From positions 1 through 51,398 of the forward strand of contig NZ_CALMGQ010000063.1 in assembly GCF_937863595.1 (NCBI RefSeq): DNA of 51,398 nucleotides, written 5' to 3'. The notes beneath the pieces were generated by a model. That model was given only the letters and a program-made list of their open reading frames with translations, ran no database searches and was not told the origin of the DNA. Source of the DNA: an uncultured Cytophaga sp. (GTDB lineage: Bacteria; Bacteroidota; Bacteroidia; Cytophagales; Cytophagaceae). Position 1 is the stretch's first letter; every line of letters begins with the position of its first letter. A program made the translations under genes and the position numbers. Of this stretch, positions 33,559 through 44,001 are shown piece after piece.

Positions 33559-33833
33559 TTTTTCTTATTCAAAACAATCTCGTTAATTTCTTCCGATTGT
33601 TTTTTGGTAAATCCTGTAACAACCATATTTGTGCTGTTGGTGTAAAATGTTAAGGTGCTATAGCCAACAAGAGGGTTATCTATACTTATGGATACAATAT
33701 CTATATATGCAATAAATGTTGACTTACTATTGAAAACACCAGGGTTTTTAATTTTGATGCCGGTGTCTTCGATGTGAATTTCTGTAGGAAATAGTTTATT
33801 ACCTGAAGATAATCGGGATGATGTAAATTTCAT
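33555..33833 (-). CDS. Small PH-like domain protein
   Basis: 92 aa, no signal peptide. Beta-rich with one C-terminal helix (KKQSEEINEIVLNKK): TEIHIEDTGIKIKNPG, STFIAYIDIVSISIDNP, STLTFYTNSTNMVVTGF. This is the pattern of bacterial PH-like domains. It sits 8 bp after the flavoprotein gene and overlaps the next gene, so the three likely form one operon. Function unknown. Confidence 0.68.
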   Translation of the reverse strand: MKFTSSRLSSGNKLFPTEIHIEDTGIKIKNPGVFNSKSTFIAYIDIVSISIDNPLVGYSTLTFYTNSTNMVVTGFTKKQSEEINEIVLNKKK

Positions 33834-33841
33834 GAATGTTT

Positions 33842-35332
33842 TTATTTTAAATAAACAATATCGTTTGTACAGCCATTTTCATCACACGATTTACACATCA
33901 ACATTCCTTTAAAAAACTGTGGTTTTAAAACAGATTTTCCCAATAACATGCGCATGCATTCTTGTATGCCTTCAATAATTGAAGGGTGCGGGTGTATCAT
34001 ATCGGCCAATTCTTCTACCCCTTTATCCATTGAAATAAGTAATGCTACAGCTTGAATGGCACTGGAGGCATGTACTCCCACGGCACGCATACCTAAGATT
34101 TTCATTTCATTATCGTTGGTTACTAAGATCTTAAAAAAGCCGTCGTTATTTCTCATAGCAATGGCACGAGGGATCATATCATACCGAATTTTAACAACTT
34201 TGTAAGGAATTTTTTCTTTTAAGGCACGTTTTTCATTCATACCAACTCCAGCAACTTCCGGTTGTACAAACATGATAGTGGATACGTGATTATACGTCAG
34301 ATCTTCGTTGCTAAGTCCATACATTCTCTCAATGACATGTCTGCCTTCAAGTTCTGCAACGTTTACGAGTGCCACATCCGAAGAAATATCACCTGCAACA
34401 TAAATGTTTGGTATATTTGTTTGTCCGTCGTTATTATAAATATGTCCGTTTGGCAACAGAGTAACACCGACTTCTTCTAAACCTAAATTTTTAGTATTGG
34501 GTACGCGTCCTACTGAAACGAGTACCTTTTCAACGCGATGCATTTCTTTTCTGCCATCGGTATATTCAATAATGTATTCTACTTCACCATCTGCAATTTT
34601 CATGCTCAGCAAGTTCGATTTTTTATGAACCGTTATACCTTGTTTGCGCATGTTTGCTTCTACCACATCAGTTACATCATCGTCTTCGAAAGATAAAATG
34701 CGATCTGCTTTATCGATGATGTTTACTGCCGTATATCCAAAATTTGAAAATATGGTTGCCCATTCGCAACCGATAACACCTGCACCTAGAATAACGAGAC
34801 TTTTTGGGAAGTTTTCAAAATTCTCTACGCCATCACTTGTTACAATTATTTTTTCATCGATGGGAATATTTGGAAGTTTTCGGGGACTACTACCTGTGGC
34901 AATAATAATATTTTCAACTTCAATAAGTTCTTTATCAGTACCTGTTTGAACTTCAACAGTATGTGCATCAGTAATTCTTGCGTATCCTTTTAGATATCGA
35001 AGGCGTATTCCTTCTTGTTTTAATAGGCCTTCTATTTGTCCTTCAAGGTGAAAACGTCTGTTGGCAATGCCTCCACGTACTTGTCCCAAAACTTGTTGAT
35101 AGGTAACAGAAAAATGTTGATCCGGACTATATTGAGCGAGCCTTCTACGGGCAGTTTGAATATCTTTTGAAAGTTCCCAGAATGTTTTTGAGGAAATGGC
35201 ACCATTATATAAACCCGCACCTCCAACTTTTTCTTTTTCAATTAATATGACAGATTTGTTCAAATCTAAGGCTCTCATTGCTGCCGCATAACCTGCTGGT
35301 CCAGCGCCTATAATACACACATCATATTTCAT
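33842..35332 (-). CDS. Dihydrolipoamide dehydrogenase-like flavoprotein lacking the redox disulfide
   Basis: 496 aa. It has the FAD motif GAGPAGYAAA (9-18), the NAD motif LGAGVIGCEWATIF (about 182-195), YVAGDIS for the second FAD site, and a C-terminal dimer domain with MIHPHPSIIEG. At the site where lipoamide dehydrogenase or mercuric reductase has C-x4-C, this protein has G40 and A45 (GGAGLYNGAISSK). Transhydrogenases of the SthA type also lack this disulfide. In addition the C-terminus ends with C480-x2-C483-x4-C488, a possible metal or redox site. Likely an NAD(P)H:acceptor oxidoreductase or transhydrogenase. Confidence 0.85.
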   Translation of the reverse strand: MKYDVCIIGAGPAGYAAAMRALDLNKSVILIEKEKVGGAGLYNGAISSKTFWELSKDIQTARRRLAQYSPDQHFSVTYQQVLGQVRGGIANRRFHLEGQIEGLLKQEGIRLRYLKGYARITDAHTVEVQTGTDKELIEVENIIIATGSSPRKLPNIPIDEKIIVTSDGVENFENFPKSLVILGAGVIGCEWATIFSNFGYTAVNIIDKADRILSFEDDDVTDVVEANMRKQGITVHKKSNLLSMKIADGEVEYIIEYTDGRKEMHRVEKVLVSVGRVPNTKNLGLEEVGVTLLPNGHIYNNDGQTNIPNIYVAGDISSDVALVNVAELEGRHVIERMYGLSNEDLTYNHVSTIMFVQPEVAGVGMNEKRALKEKIPYKVVKIRYDMIPRAIAMRNNDGFFKILVTNDNEMKILGMRAVGVHASSAIQAVALLISMDKGVEELADMIHPHPSIIEGIQECMRMLLGKSVLKPQFFKGMLMCKSCDENGCTNDIVYLK

Positions 35333-35772
35333 GGTTTCCTGTCTTGTTATGGTTTACAAATTGCAAAAAAAACGCACAGTTACCAATGATTATTAAAAAC
35401 AGTATTAAAATTCTTTCTTTTGAAAAAGGAAGCTGGCACAGTTGGATTTGAGACCCACGAATTGGCAATTTTAGATGTCCTATAAGGTGGGAGGAATAAT
35501 GACAGGTATAAATGGAGTTCACCTTAAGCCAACTCACTGTTCTAATTTAATCGTTCAAATGCTGGTAACAATATACTATTCGATTGTAAACGATTGAATG
35601 TGTTTGGATATAGTTTGTAAAGGGTAGGTTTTTGGAAGAAGGGGCTAGATCAGTCTTTTCAATAATTCAACTAAAAGAATCATTACCCTATTGGAATACT
35701 TAAGTTTATTTGAGTATATTTAATATACTATAAACTATAAATGACAAACTTTTAAACTAACTAACACTTATT
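35333..35772. other. Intergenic region without a supported gene
   Basis: 440 bp between divergent genes. A 71-codon minus-strand ORF at 35322-35537 overlaps the flavoprotein start and has no family resemblance. A palindrome GTATAT-TTA-ATATAC (35714-35728) lies 45 bp before the coiled-coil gene and may be an operator. Confidence 0.5.
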
Positions 35773-36690
35773 ATGGCACAAGAAGAAAACAAAAAAGGGA
35801 ACAATTTAATTTTTATCTTAATCATACTTGCTTTACTAGGCGTGATTGGATATTTATTATTCAACAACAATCAAAAATCTACAAAGATTGAACAACAAGA
35901 ACAATCAATTATCTTAAAAGATGATTCATTGCAGACTAAATTAAGTGAATTAGAAGCGTTACAAGTTCAATTTGCAAGTTTACAAGCACAATCTGCTGAA
36001 CTTGGTTTATCGAATGATTCATTAGCTTCTAAAATTGCTGAATTAGACAAAGCAATCGTTGGTTTGAAAAATGGTAATGCAGTTAATATGAGAAAATTAA
36101 ACGCTCAAATTAATGGTTACAAAAAAGATTTAGCTGATAAAGAAGCTGAAATCATCAAATTACGTGAAGAGAATGTAGGCTTAAAATCTTCAATAGATAC
36201 GTTGAATCAAGAAAAAGTATCTATGAATGATTCTATCAATAGCTTGAAAACAGTTCGTTCTGACTTACAACAGAAATATGAATTGGCTTCAATCTTAAAA
36301 GCTGAAAACTTAAAAGCTACTGTAATCAATGCAAAAGGTAAAGAGTTGATGGATGATGAATACAAAGGTAAAAACATCGACAAAATCAAAGTAGCATTTA
36401 CATTAGGCGAAAACAAAGTTGCTCCTAAAACAAAGAAAGTAATTTACTTACAAGTAATTGAGCCAAGCGGTGCACCATTATTTGATAGTTCTTTAGGTGG
36501 TGGTTTCTTCAAAACATCTGAAGGAAAAGAAGTACCATTTACTGAAAAACAAAACATTGATTTCTCTAATACAAATCAACCTGTTTCATTCACATACTCT
36601 AAAGGTTCTGAATACAAAATTGGTACATATACATTAAAAGTATGGCAAGATGGCAACTTAATTGGTACAACTACTTTGGTAGTGAAGTAA
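35773..36690 (+). CDS. Membrane-anchored coiled-coil protein
   Basis: 305 aa. Membrane segment at about 13-31 (NLIFILIILALLGVIGYLLF), then a long coiled coil (about 38-178) with heptads in DSLQTKLSELEALQVQFASL, and a beta-rich C-terminal domain (about 180-305: KIKVAFTLGENKVAPKTKKV, GTYTLKVWQDGNLIGTTTLV). The codon use is richer in preferred codons than in neighbours, suggesting good expression. No known activity. Flanked by a promoter region and a strong terminator; monocistronic. Confidence 0.75.
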   Translation: MAQEENKKGNNLIFILIILALLGVIGYLLFNNNQKSTKIEQQEQSIILKDDSLQTKLSELEALQVQFASLQAQSAELGLSNDSLASKIAELDKAIVGLKNGNAVNMRKLNAQINGYKKDLADKEAEIIKLREENVGLKSSIDTLNQEKVSMNDSINSLKTVRSDLQQKYELASILKAENLKATVINAKGKELMDDEYKGKNIDKIKVAFTLGENKVAPKTKKVIYLQVIEPSGAPLFDSSLGGGFFKTSEGKEVPFTEKQNIDFSNTNQPVSFTYSKGSEYKIGTYTLKVWQDGNLIGTTTLVVK

Positions 36691-36730
36691 TTAAGAGCCT
36701 AATGCGAAAGGCTTAAGGCCTAAAGTTTAA

Positions 36731-36769
36731 AAGAAGTCTCGTTATTGATTTAACGGGACTTCTTTTTTT
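36731..36769 (+). terminator. Terminator of the coiled-coil protein gene
   Basis: A 14-bp stem (36731-36744 with 36751-36764, one G-T pair), 6-nt loop, run of seven T at 36763-36769. Confidence 0.9.
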
Positions 36770-36882
36770 ATGCATAAAACAGTCTACAATTACATAGCAT
36801 AGCAACTAATATACCGTTGGCTAAAGCCGAACGACAATGAAAGCTGTGAGAAGTTTTATAAAAATAGCAGTGTTAATTAGTA

Positions 36883-36908
36883 GTTGGTTTGCCGAAAAGG
36901 CACAACCA
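36883..36908 (+). repeat. REP-like hairpin, copy beside the insertion sequence
   Basis: GTTGGTTTGCCGAAAAGGCA then CAACCA. The inner GCC/GGC and outer TTGGTT/AACCAA stems are kept while the sequence differs from other copies (18501, 18665, 49325). GTAG directly precedes it. It lies 20 bp outside the left end of the IS. Confidence 0.7.
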
Positions 36909-36998
36909 AGACGAATTGTACTGTTACATAATTAGTCGTGCCTTAAAAAGGCCTTGAAGCTAGCATTGGCCTATTGTATAGCGGTAAAAAAGGATTAA

Positions 36999-37043
36999 AT
37001 TTCCCCTAGTAATTTAACAATACCACTATTTTGTAGGGGAAAT
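36999..37043 (+). promoter_or_regulatory. Hairpin covering the transposase start codon
   Basis: ATTTCCCCTA (36999-37008) and TAGGGGAAAT (37034-37043) form a perfect 10-bp inverted repeat. The right arm includes the AGGGG ribosome-binding-like sequence and the first two bases of the ATG. Read-through RNA from outside the IS would hide the start; RNA starting inside the hairpin would not. Confidence 0.6.
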
Positions 37044-38382
37044 GCAAGGAAAACATAAACACGAGCCTCAATTGAACATGTTCAAAATTCAGCTAAAAAC
37101 CTTAATTCTAGATACTCACGCACTCGTTGTTTTGTCACATAGAATTGATTGGCCTAGTATTGATAAAGAGTTTGAGCAATACTATTCAGACTTAGGTAGA
37201 CCGAGTGTCCCAACCCGCACAATGGTTGGTTTATTAATGCTAAAAAGCATGTTTAATGAATCTGACGAAAGCCTTATTCCTAGATGGGTTGAGAATCCTT
37301 ATTGGCAATATTTCTGTGGCGAACAATTTTTCAATCATGCCCCACCTTGTGATCCAAGTGACTTAGTTCATTTTAGAAAAAGAATACAAAAGACAGGTGT
37401 AGAATACATTTTAAAAGTTAGTGCTTCCTTGCATTGTAAAGCCATTAAGGAAGAACAAGTATTAATAGATACGACTGTTCAAGAAAAGGATATTACGTTC
37501 CCTACGGATGCAAAACTTGCTGTTGGTATTTTAAAAGAATGCTGGCGCCTAGCTGGTAAAAGTAATGTTAAGTTGCATCAAAGCTTTAGTAGAAAAACAG
37601 CTCAAGCCAAGTTGAAATTACGGTTCAGTTCACATCCTACAAAAAAAACAATAGCAAGCCAAGCCGTTCGAGATTTGCGTAAATATGCCAAGAAAGTAAT
37701 CATGCAATTAAGAAACCATCTACCCGAAGAAATAAAAAAACATTCCGAAGACAGGTTCTTGTTTTATGATAAAATATTGGCGCAAAAGAGAGGAGATAAA
37801 AAGAAAATTTATTCGTTACATGAACCTGATGTTTATTGCATGAGTAAAGGCAAAGCGCATAAGCTATATGAATTTGGATGTAAAGTATCTATTGGTGTTA
37901 CTGCCTACACAGGTATAATTGTTTCTGCAACTTCATTTGAAACAAATGTAAGTGATGTACATACTTTAGCGCAAACCTTAGAACAAATAAAATATGTAAC
38001 AGAACGGAATCCTACTGAAGCAATTTGTGATAGAGGCTATAGAGGTAAGAAAAAAATAAATGAAACAATCATAACTATTCCAAAGCCTTTGCCAGATAGC
38101 AGTACCAGATACCAAAAACAAAAAGTAAGAAATAAATTTAGAAGGAGAGCTTCGATTGAACCTGTGATTGGACATCTCAAATACGATCATCGAATGCAAC
38201 GAAATTTCCTCAAAGGCGTGTACGGCGATTTTGTTAATTGCGTGCTCGCAGCGGCGGGCTTTAATTTAAAGAAGATGCTACGTTTGATAGCATCTTCTTT
38301 AGACAGCATGAAACGCTGTATCTACTCAATAATCTATGCACTAATAAATCTATTTCCGAATTTGAAAAAAGTGGCTTTTTAA
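37042..38382 (+). CDS. IS5-family DDE transposase
   Basis: 446 aa. Catalytic triad is visible: D143 in LIDTTVQEKD, D330 in AICDRGYRGKK, E373 in SIEPVIGHLKYDH. The N-terminal half has the family's dimerisation/helix-turn-helix region (YSDLGRPSVPTRTMVGLLML, NPYWQYFCGEQFF). The reading frame is complete and all three acidic residues are present, so it should be active. It cuts and pastes the element bounded by the 22-bp inverted repeats. Confidence 0.93.
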   Translation: MQGKHKHEPQLNMFKIQLKTLILDTHALVVLSHRIDWPSIDKEFEQYYSDLGRPSVPTRTMVGLLMLKSMFNESDESLIPRWVENPYWQYFCGEQFFNHAPPCDPSDLVHFRKRIQKTGVEYILKVSASLHCKAIKEEQVLIDTTVQEKDITFPTDAKLAVGILKECWRLAGKSNVKLHQSFSRKTAQAKLKLRFSSHPTKKTIASQAVRDLRKYAKKVIMQLRNHLPEEIKKHSEDRFLFYDKILAQKRGDKKKIYSLHEPDVYCMSKGKAHKLYEFGCKVSIGVTAYTGIIVSATSFETNVSDVHTLAQTLEQIKYVTERNPTEAICDRGYRGKKKINETIITIPKPLPDSSTRYQKQKVRNKFRRRASIEPVIGHLKYDHRMQRNFLKGVYGDFVNCVLAAAGFNLKKMLRLIASSLDSMKRCIYSIIYALINLFPNLKKVAF

Positions 38383-38520
38383 GGCACGACTAATTAGGAC
38401 ACATTGACATATAACACACAAACCTATAACGATTCGTTTGTGTGATACATTAGGTGAACGGTATATTTGTTGTTCATTTTAAATTAACACGATCGAATTA
38501 AAAAACCATATAGGTTTAAA

Positions 38521-38560
38521 AAAGAAATGTCCCGCTAAACGAATAGCGAGACATTTCTTT
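38521..38560 (-). terminator. Terminator between the IS and the ABC-F gene
   Basis: A 17-bp stem with one mismatch (38521-38537 with 38544-38560), 6-nt loop, T/A tails on both sides. It lies 107 bp past the ABC-F stop. A second, smaller hairpin is at 38415-38444. Confidence 0.75.
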
Positions 38561-38666
38561 TTATAATTAAGAATTAATAAAAAGCATAAATTACTTATAA
38601 GAAACATTTATTGAGAAAGCCGGACTTTGTACTCAATACTAAGTACTCTATACTTCCTTATAGCAA

Positions 38667-40331
<1,665 letters not shown>

Positions 40332-40399
40332 TTAAATCGAAGCTCTAAAAAAATCCTCGAATGCAAGAATATGAGCGAAAGTGATGGATAAAAGTGTAA

Positions 40400-41320
40400 T
40401 TATTTGTCTTGATTGTGTATATAAGCAGTTATTGCAATGCCATAAAATTTATACCGTATTTTTTTAGGCAGAATAAATTGAAAAATAGTATAAGAATCGA
40501 ACATCTTCAACCAAAACGGGTATTTTAATAGTTTATAGATTCCGACTAAAAAGATGCTATGTGCGTGATTCAAAATGGGATCATTTTTATACAATTCGGG
40601 TTTTAATTGTTTGGCTAATAATCTATTTTTTAAATACGCTTTAGAACGGTCTGCATATTTTTTGAATGTGAAATCATCTTGATGTTCAGCAAAAGCACTT
40701 GCTAGATAATACGTTTGAATTTTTTCACGTTTTGCTCGAAGTGCAAAATCATAATCTTCGATGTCTCTTAATGCTTCGTCAAATCCATTTAATTGGTTAA
40801 AAATCTCAATGCCCAAAGACATATTTTGAGCGCTTAAAATCGTTAGTTCTTGTGGGAAGAAATTTGCTTTATATGGATCAATTACGATAGACCATGTTTG
40901 ATTTAAATAGTTTTTATACTTTTTAATTTCTTTATCCGAAATGCTACTTGGCTCTATCACCTGACCCATTAAGATAACATTTGGTAGTAATGCAAAGGTT
41001 TCTACATGATATTTTACACAGTTTATATCTGCAATCATATCATCGTCTAAAAACAAAATTTGTTTTGATTTAGCTATTTTAACTCCCGCATTGCGAGCAC
41101 CTGCACGACCTTTATTTTCTTGTTCTAAAATGATAACTGAAAATTGTTTCCAATCTGTTTTAAGGATTTCATTTGCACTATCATCTGTTGAACCATCTAG
41201 TACAACAATAACCTCAAAATTCAGATAGGTTTGTTTTTCTAAAGCATGTAAAAGTCGAATAGCTTTTTCTTTCCCGTTATAGCTCGGAATAACAATTGAT
41301 ATATCTACTGATTCCATCAA
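40400..41320 (-). CDS. Family 2 glycosyltransferase
   Basis: 306 aa, GT-A fold: SIVIPSYNGKEKAIRLLHAL, VVLDGSTDDSANEIL, LFLDDDMIADINCV (metal-binding DxD-like), and DIEDYDFALRAKREK as the acceptor-side ED motif. Met2 is an equally good start. It likely adds a sugar to an envelope polysaccharide or lipid; donor and acceptor are not readable. No membrane segment except weak hydrophobicity near residues 265-280. Not clustered with other polysaccharide genes. Confidence 0.88.
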   Translation of the reverse strand: MMESVDISIVIPSYNGKEKAIRLLHALEKQTYLNFEVIVVLDGSTDDSANEILKTDWKQFSVIILEQENKGRAGARNAGVKIAKSKQILFLDDDMIADINCVKYHVETFALLPNVILMGQVIEPSSISDKEIKKYKNYLNQTWSIVIDPYKANFFPQELTILSAQNMSLGIEIFNQLNGFDEALRDIEDYDFALRAKREKIQTYYLASAFAEHQDDFTFKKYADRSKAYLKNRLLAKQLKPELYKNDPILNHAHSIFLVGIYKLLKYPFWLKMFDSYTIFQFILPKKIRYKFYGIAITAYIHNQDK

Positions 41321-41413
41321 AAATGTGCGTTATGTTCTGCAAATACCTAAATTAATATAGTAAGTACAAATTTTCTAGTGATTACAGTATTAATTTGGCA
41401 TGATATTCGATTC

Positions 41414-41444
41414 TTTGTGAATCAATTCGTAGAATGTATCTTGC
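41414..41444 (+). promoter_or_regulatory. Promoter of the ceramidase-like gene
   Basis: TTTG (41414-41417), exactly 19 nt spacer, then TATCTTGC (41437-41444), close to TAnnTTTG. The ATG follows 17 nt later. Confidence 0.5.
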
Positions 41445-41461
41445 ATACATAAATTCAAAAG

Positions 41462-42820
41462 ATGAATTATATTAAAAAGATCTTAAAAGCGTTTTTAATT
41501 ATTATTTTAATTGCTGTGGTTACTGTCTTAGCTGTTTTCACAACAGTGGATCGTACACCTTATAAAGAAATGCCTTATTATGCATCCATGAGTGCAACGT
41601 TGGATTCCTTTAATGTTACAGAGGATGAAGTAATAGCTGATACGCTGCAAGCAGGTTGGTTTAAAGTAGCACTTACGCCAGATATACTTCCGTATCCCTT
41701 GGCTGGCTATGGCTTAAGAGAAAAGGCAGTTCGGGTTGCGGATACAACATTTGTTCGAACATTTGTATTTGATAATAAAAAAACACGCGTAGCTTATGTG
41801 TGTTTAGATTTATTGATTTTTCCCCCAGACTTAAAAGACCGAGTACGCAAAGCATTAGAAGAAAAATATCATTTACACATTTATTTAACGGCTACGCATA
41901 CACACAGTGCCCCGGGTGGCTGGGAGCCTAAGATTGCGGGTAAATTTTTAGCAGGCGAATATTCTGAGGCATATGTAGACCTCCTTTTTAATGCCATTGA
42001 AAAATCCATCGAAGGTTCCATTCATAAATTAGCCATTGTGCAGCAATCCTACATTCGTGTTGCTGCTCCAAGTGCTGTACACAATCGGTTAAAAGGTGTT
42101 GATGCACCGAAGGATAATTACATTCGAGGATTAAAATTTAAAACGAAAAAAGGAGAAGAAGCCTGTTTATTTACTTTTGCAGCACATGCAAATTGTTTGG
42201 ATTCAGATATTACCTACATATCAGCAGATTATCCGGGTGAGGTTTCTTCCATGTTAGAAAAAAATGGTTGGGCATCTTTTGTAAGTTATGCAGCTGGTGC
42301 AGTTGGTAGTCATGGTCCTGGCTTTCCACTTATTGGGAGTGCAACAAAACAACTGGATACAATTTCGAAAGTGTTAGTAGCTAAACTAATGGAAGCGCCT
42401 GTTGATTATTCCTATACCTCAACGTTGTACTATAAACGTATCCCTTTATATTTAAGAGAGCCACATTTACGTCTTCAAAAAGATATTCGAATTCGACCTT
42501 GGGTTTTTCATACAATACTTGGCTCTGATCAACCAGATATTCAAATAGTAGAAATAGGCAATACAGTTTTGTTGGGCATGCCCTGTGATTACTCTGGTGA
42601 ATTAATGCCTCCATTAGAAAAGATTTGTAGCGATCATAATGCGCAGTTGATACTGAGTGGTTTTAATGGTGGATATATTGGCTATATAACCGATGATGCA
42701 TGTTATGATTGGGATCGGGGTGAAACAATGGATATGAATTGGCATGGACCGTATAATGCAGCTTATTTGACGGAAGTGAATGAGCGGATTTTGAAGAAAG
42801 TGTTGGTTCGTGATATGTAA
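41462..42820 (+). CDS. Neutral/alkaline ceramidase-like protein
   Basis: 452 aa. An N-terminal membrane anchor or signal (about 7-28, ILKAFLIIILIAVVTVLAVF) precedes the ceramidase N-terminal domain: AGWFKVALTPDILPYPLAGY, the zinc motif YLTATHTHSAPGG, FAAHANCLDSD, and SYAAGAVGSHGPGFP. The His residues for zinc are present. Neutral ceramidases split ceramide into sphingosine and fatty acid; the C-terminal immunoglobulin-like domain of canonical enzymes is missing, so this short form may act on another acylated substrate. Bacteroidota do make sphingolipids, which fits, but the role is inferred. Confidence 0.82.
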   Translation: MNYIKKILKAFLIIILIAVVTVLAVFTTVDRTPYKEMPYYASMSATLDSFNVTEDEVIADTLQAGWFKVALTPDILPYPLAGYGLREKAVRVADTTFVRTFVFDNKKTRVAYVCLDLLIFPPDLKDRVRKALEEKYHLHIYLTATHTHSAPGGWEPKIAGKFLAGEYSEAYVDLLFNAIEKSIEGSIHKLAIVQQSYIRVAAPSAVHNRLKGVDAPKDNYIRGLKFKTKKGEEACLFTFAAHANCLDSDITYISADYPGEVSSMLEKNGWASFVSYAAGAVGSHGPGFPLIGSATKQLDTISKVLVAKLMEAPVDYSYTSTLYYKRIPLYLREPHLRLQKDIRIRPWVFHTILGSDQPDIQIVEIGNTVLLGMPCDYSGELMPPLEKICSDHNAQLILSGFNGGYIGYITDDACYDWDRGETMDMNWHGPYNAAYLTEVNERILKKVLVRDM

Positions 42821-42835
42821 AAAAAGTGGTGTGGT

Positions 42836-42870
42836 AAAAAGTGGTCAGTGGTCAGTAAACAGTGGTCAGG
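42836..42870. repeat. Short tandem-like GTGGTCAGT repeat
   Basis: GTGGTCAGTGGTCAGT, then AACAGTGGTCAGG. A diverged relative lies at 48781-48812 before mfd (GAGTGGTCGG ... ATGGTCAGG), also ending in an A run. Both are intergenic. Confidence 0.65.
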
Positions 42871-43019
42871 CAAAAAAAGAAGCTTTCTAATTACGCTAGA
42901 TTTTTTAAAGTTAAAAAGAAGCGGTTATTTTCATCATTGTAAATCAGTTGAATCATCTTAATCAACGGTTCAGATAATTTTAATCAGCTGTCAGTCTACG
43001 AGCAATTTTTTGATGTCTG

Positions 43020-43049
43020 TTTGGAATTTCGCCTGATGTTGTATCTTTT
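43020..43049 (+). promoter_or_regulatory. Promoter of the lipoprotein gene
   Basis: TTTG (43020-43023), 18 nt spacer, TATCTTTT (43042-43049), 32 nt before the ATG at 43082. Confidence 0.5.
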
Positions 43050-43081
43050 TTACATTCTAACATTATGTAATAAAACAACAT

Positions 43082-43750
43082 ATGAAAATTTTATTCAGTA
43101 CAGGCATTTTTATTTTGATGTGTATTTCGTGTGGACACGAGCAAAATACGCCAATTCAACAGCATTCAGATTCAACAACAACTAATGTGTCTAGCAAAGT
43201 AGATTCTACTCCAGTCGGTAGTGTCATTCCAGATGTATCTGCAGAGAATTTTTCAACTTCCTATACTACCTTACGGAAACAGATTAACACAAAACGTATA
43301 CGGATGTATCAAGATTATTTAAATGCTTCAACCAAAGTAGAAAAAAATAGGTGTTTGGATTCTGCCTCACATTATTTACATCAGGTTTTGAGAGAAAATA
43401 TTTTACCATATTGGTATGGAACGGAATGGGATTTTAATGGTATCACGGATGAACCGCAACGTGGAAAGATAGCCTGTGGTTATCTTGTATCCACAACCTT
43501 AAAACATTCAGGGTTTGTTTTAAATCGATATAAACTGGCACAACAATATTCACATGCTATTGTGAATACCTTATGCAGTGATGTAAAAAAATTTACCAGT
43601 ATTGGATCTATGCTAGCATATATTGAATTGCAACCAAACAATCTGTATGTAGTGGGATTAGATAATCATGTAGGATTTATTTCAAAGAATGATATGTCTA
43701 TAAAATTTATTCATTCAACATTTGTTGAGGCTGCTTGTGTGGAGTCTTAA
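43082..43750 (+). CDS. Unknown lipoprotein, possibly cut short by an in-frame stop
   Basis: 222 aa. Signal peptide with lipobox LMCISC (Cys18) and a Ser/Thr-rich linker (to about 60). The soluble part (about 60-222) contains YWYGTEWDFNGITDEPQRGK and IACGYLVSTTLKHSGF, then VVGLDNHVGFISK and FIHSTFVE. The C-G-Y and D-N-H-V-G motifs suggest an NlpC/P60-like papain fold with Cys and His, though this is only a resemblance. After the TAA the same frame stays open for 39 more codons (to 43870) with protein-like composition (DASESAVLASSHLYVLGN). The stop may be a nonsense mutation. Confidence 0.72.
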   Translation: MKILFSTGIFILMCISCGHEQNTPIQQHSDSTTTNVSSKVDSTPVGSVIPDVSAENFSTSYTTLRKQINTKRIRMYQDYLNASTKVEKNRCLDSASHYLHQVLRENILPYWYGTEWDFNGITDEPQRGKIACGYLVSTTLKHSGFVLNRYKLAQQYSHAIVNTLCSDVKKFTSIGSMLAYIELQPNNLYVVGLDNHVGFISKNDMSIKFIHSTFVEAACVES

Positions 43751-43870
43751 GATGCATCAGAATCAGCAGTCTTGGCTTCATCGCATTTATACGTTTTGGG
43801 TAATCTAACCAGTAATACTCAAATAATTATGAATTGGTTAAAAGGCTCAATGATAGAAATCGTTCCTTAG
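43751..43870 (+). other. In-frame continuation of the lipoprotein after its stop codon
   Basis: 39 sense codons in the same frame directly after the TAA at 43748, ending GSMIEIVP and TAG. The composition is normal for protein, with a LYVLGNLTSNTQIIMNWL strand-helix pair. No start codon of its own near the beginning. Probably the former C-terminus of the lipoprotein. Confidence 0.5.
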
Positions 43871-44001
43871 ATTCATAGGTCAAAGATAGGCATGAAAAAA
43901 TTTATGTCAATTAGGGATAGTTTGTGTGGCGCAAACTATGAAGTAAAACATAAAAAACATACAACCTACTTCAAAAAACTAATTTAAACCTACAAAAAAA
44001 A

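Larger units (their letters stand above)
36929..38396 (+). mobile_element. Complete IS5-like insertion sequence
   Basis: A transposase gene flanked by perfect 22-bp terminal inverted repeats at 36929-36950 and 38375-38396 (TAATTAGTCGTGCCTTAAAA at the left). If the outer TA on each side is taken as target duplication, the repeats are 20 bp and the target site is TA; otherwise no longer direct repeat is visible. Intact repeats and ORF suggest recent or current activity. It is inserted in the gap between the coiled-coil gene and the ABC-F gene, so no gene is visibly broken. Confidence 0.88.

Noticed and set aside
35322..35537. 71-aa minus-strand ORF with one hydrophobic stretch
   Set aside because: It overlaps the flavoprotein start, has no family resemblance, and such stretches arise by chance in AT-rich DNA. 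A real small membrane protein is not fully excluded.
42836..42870. CRISPR-like array from repeated GTGGTCAGT
   Set aside because: The units are too short, irregular and adjacent, with no spacers and no cas genes in the window.
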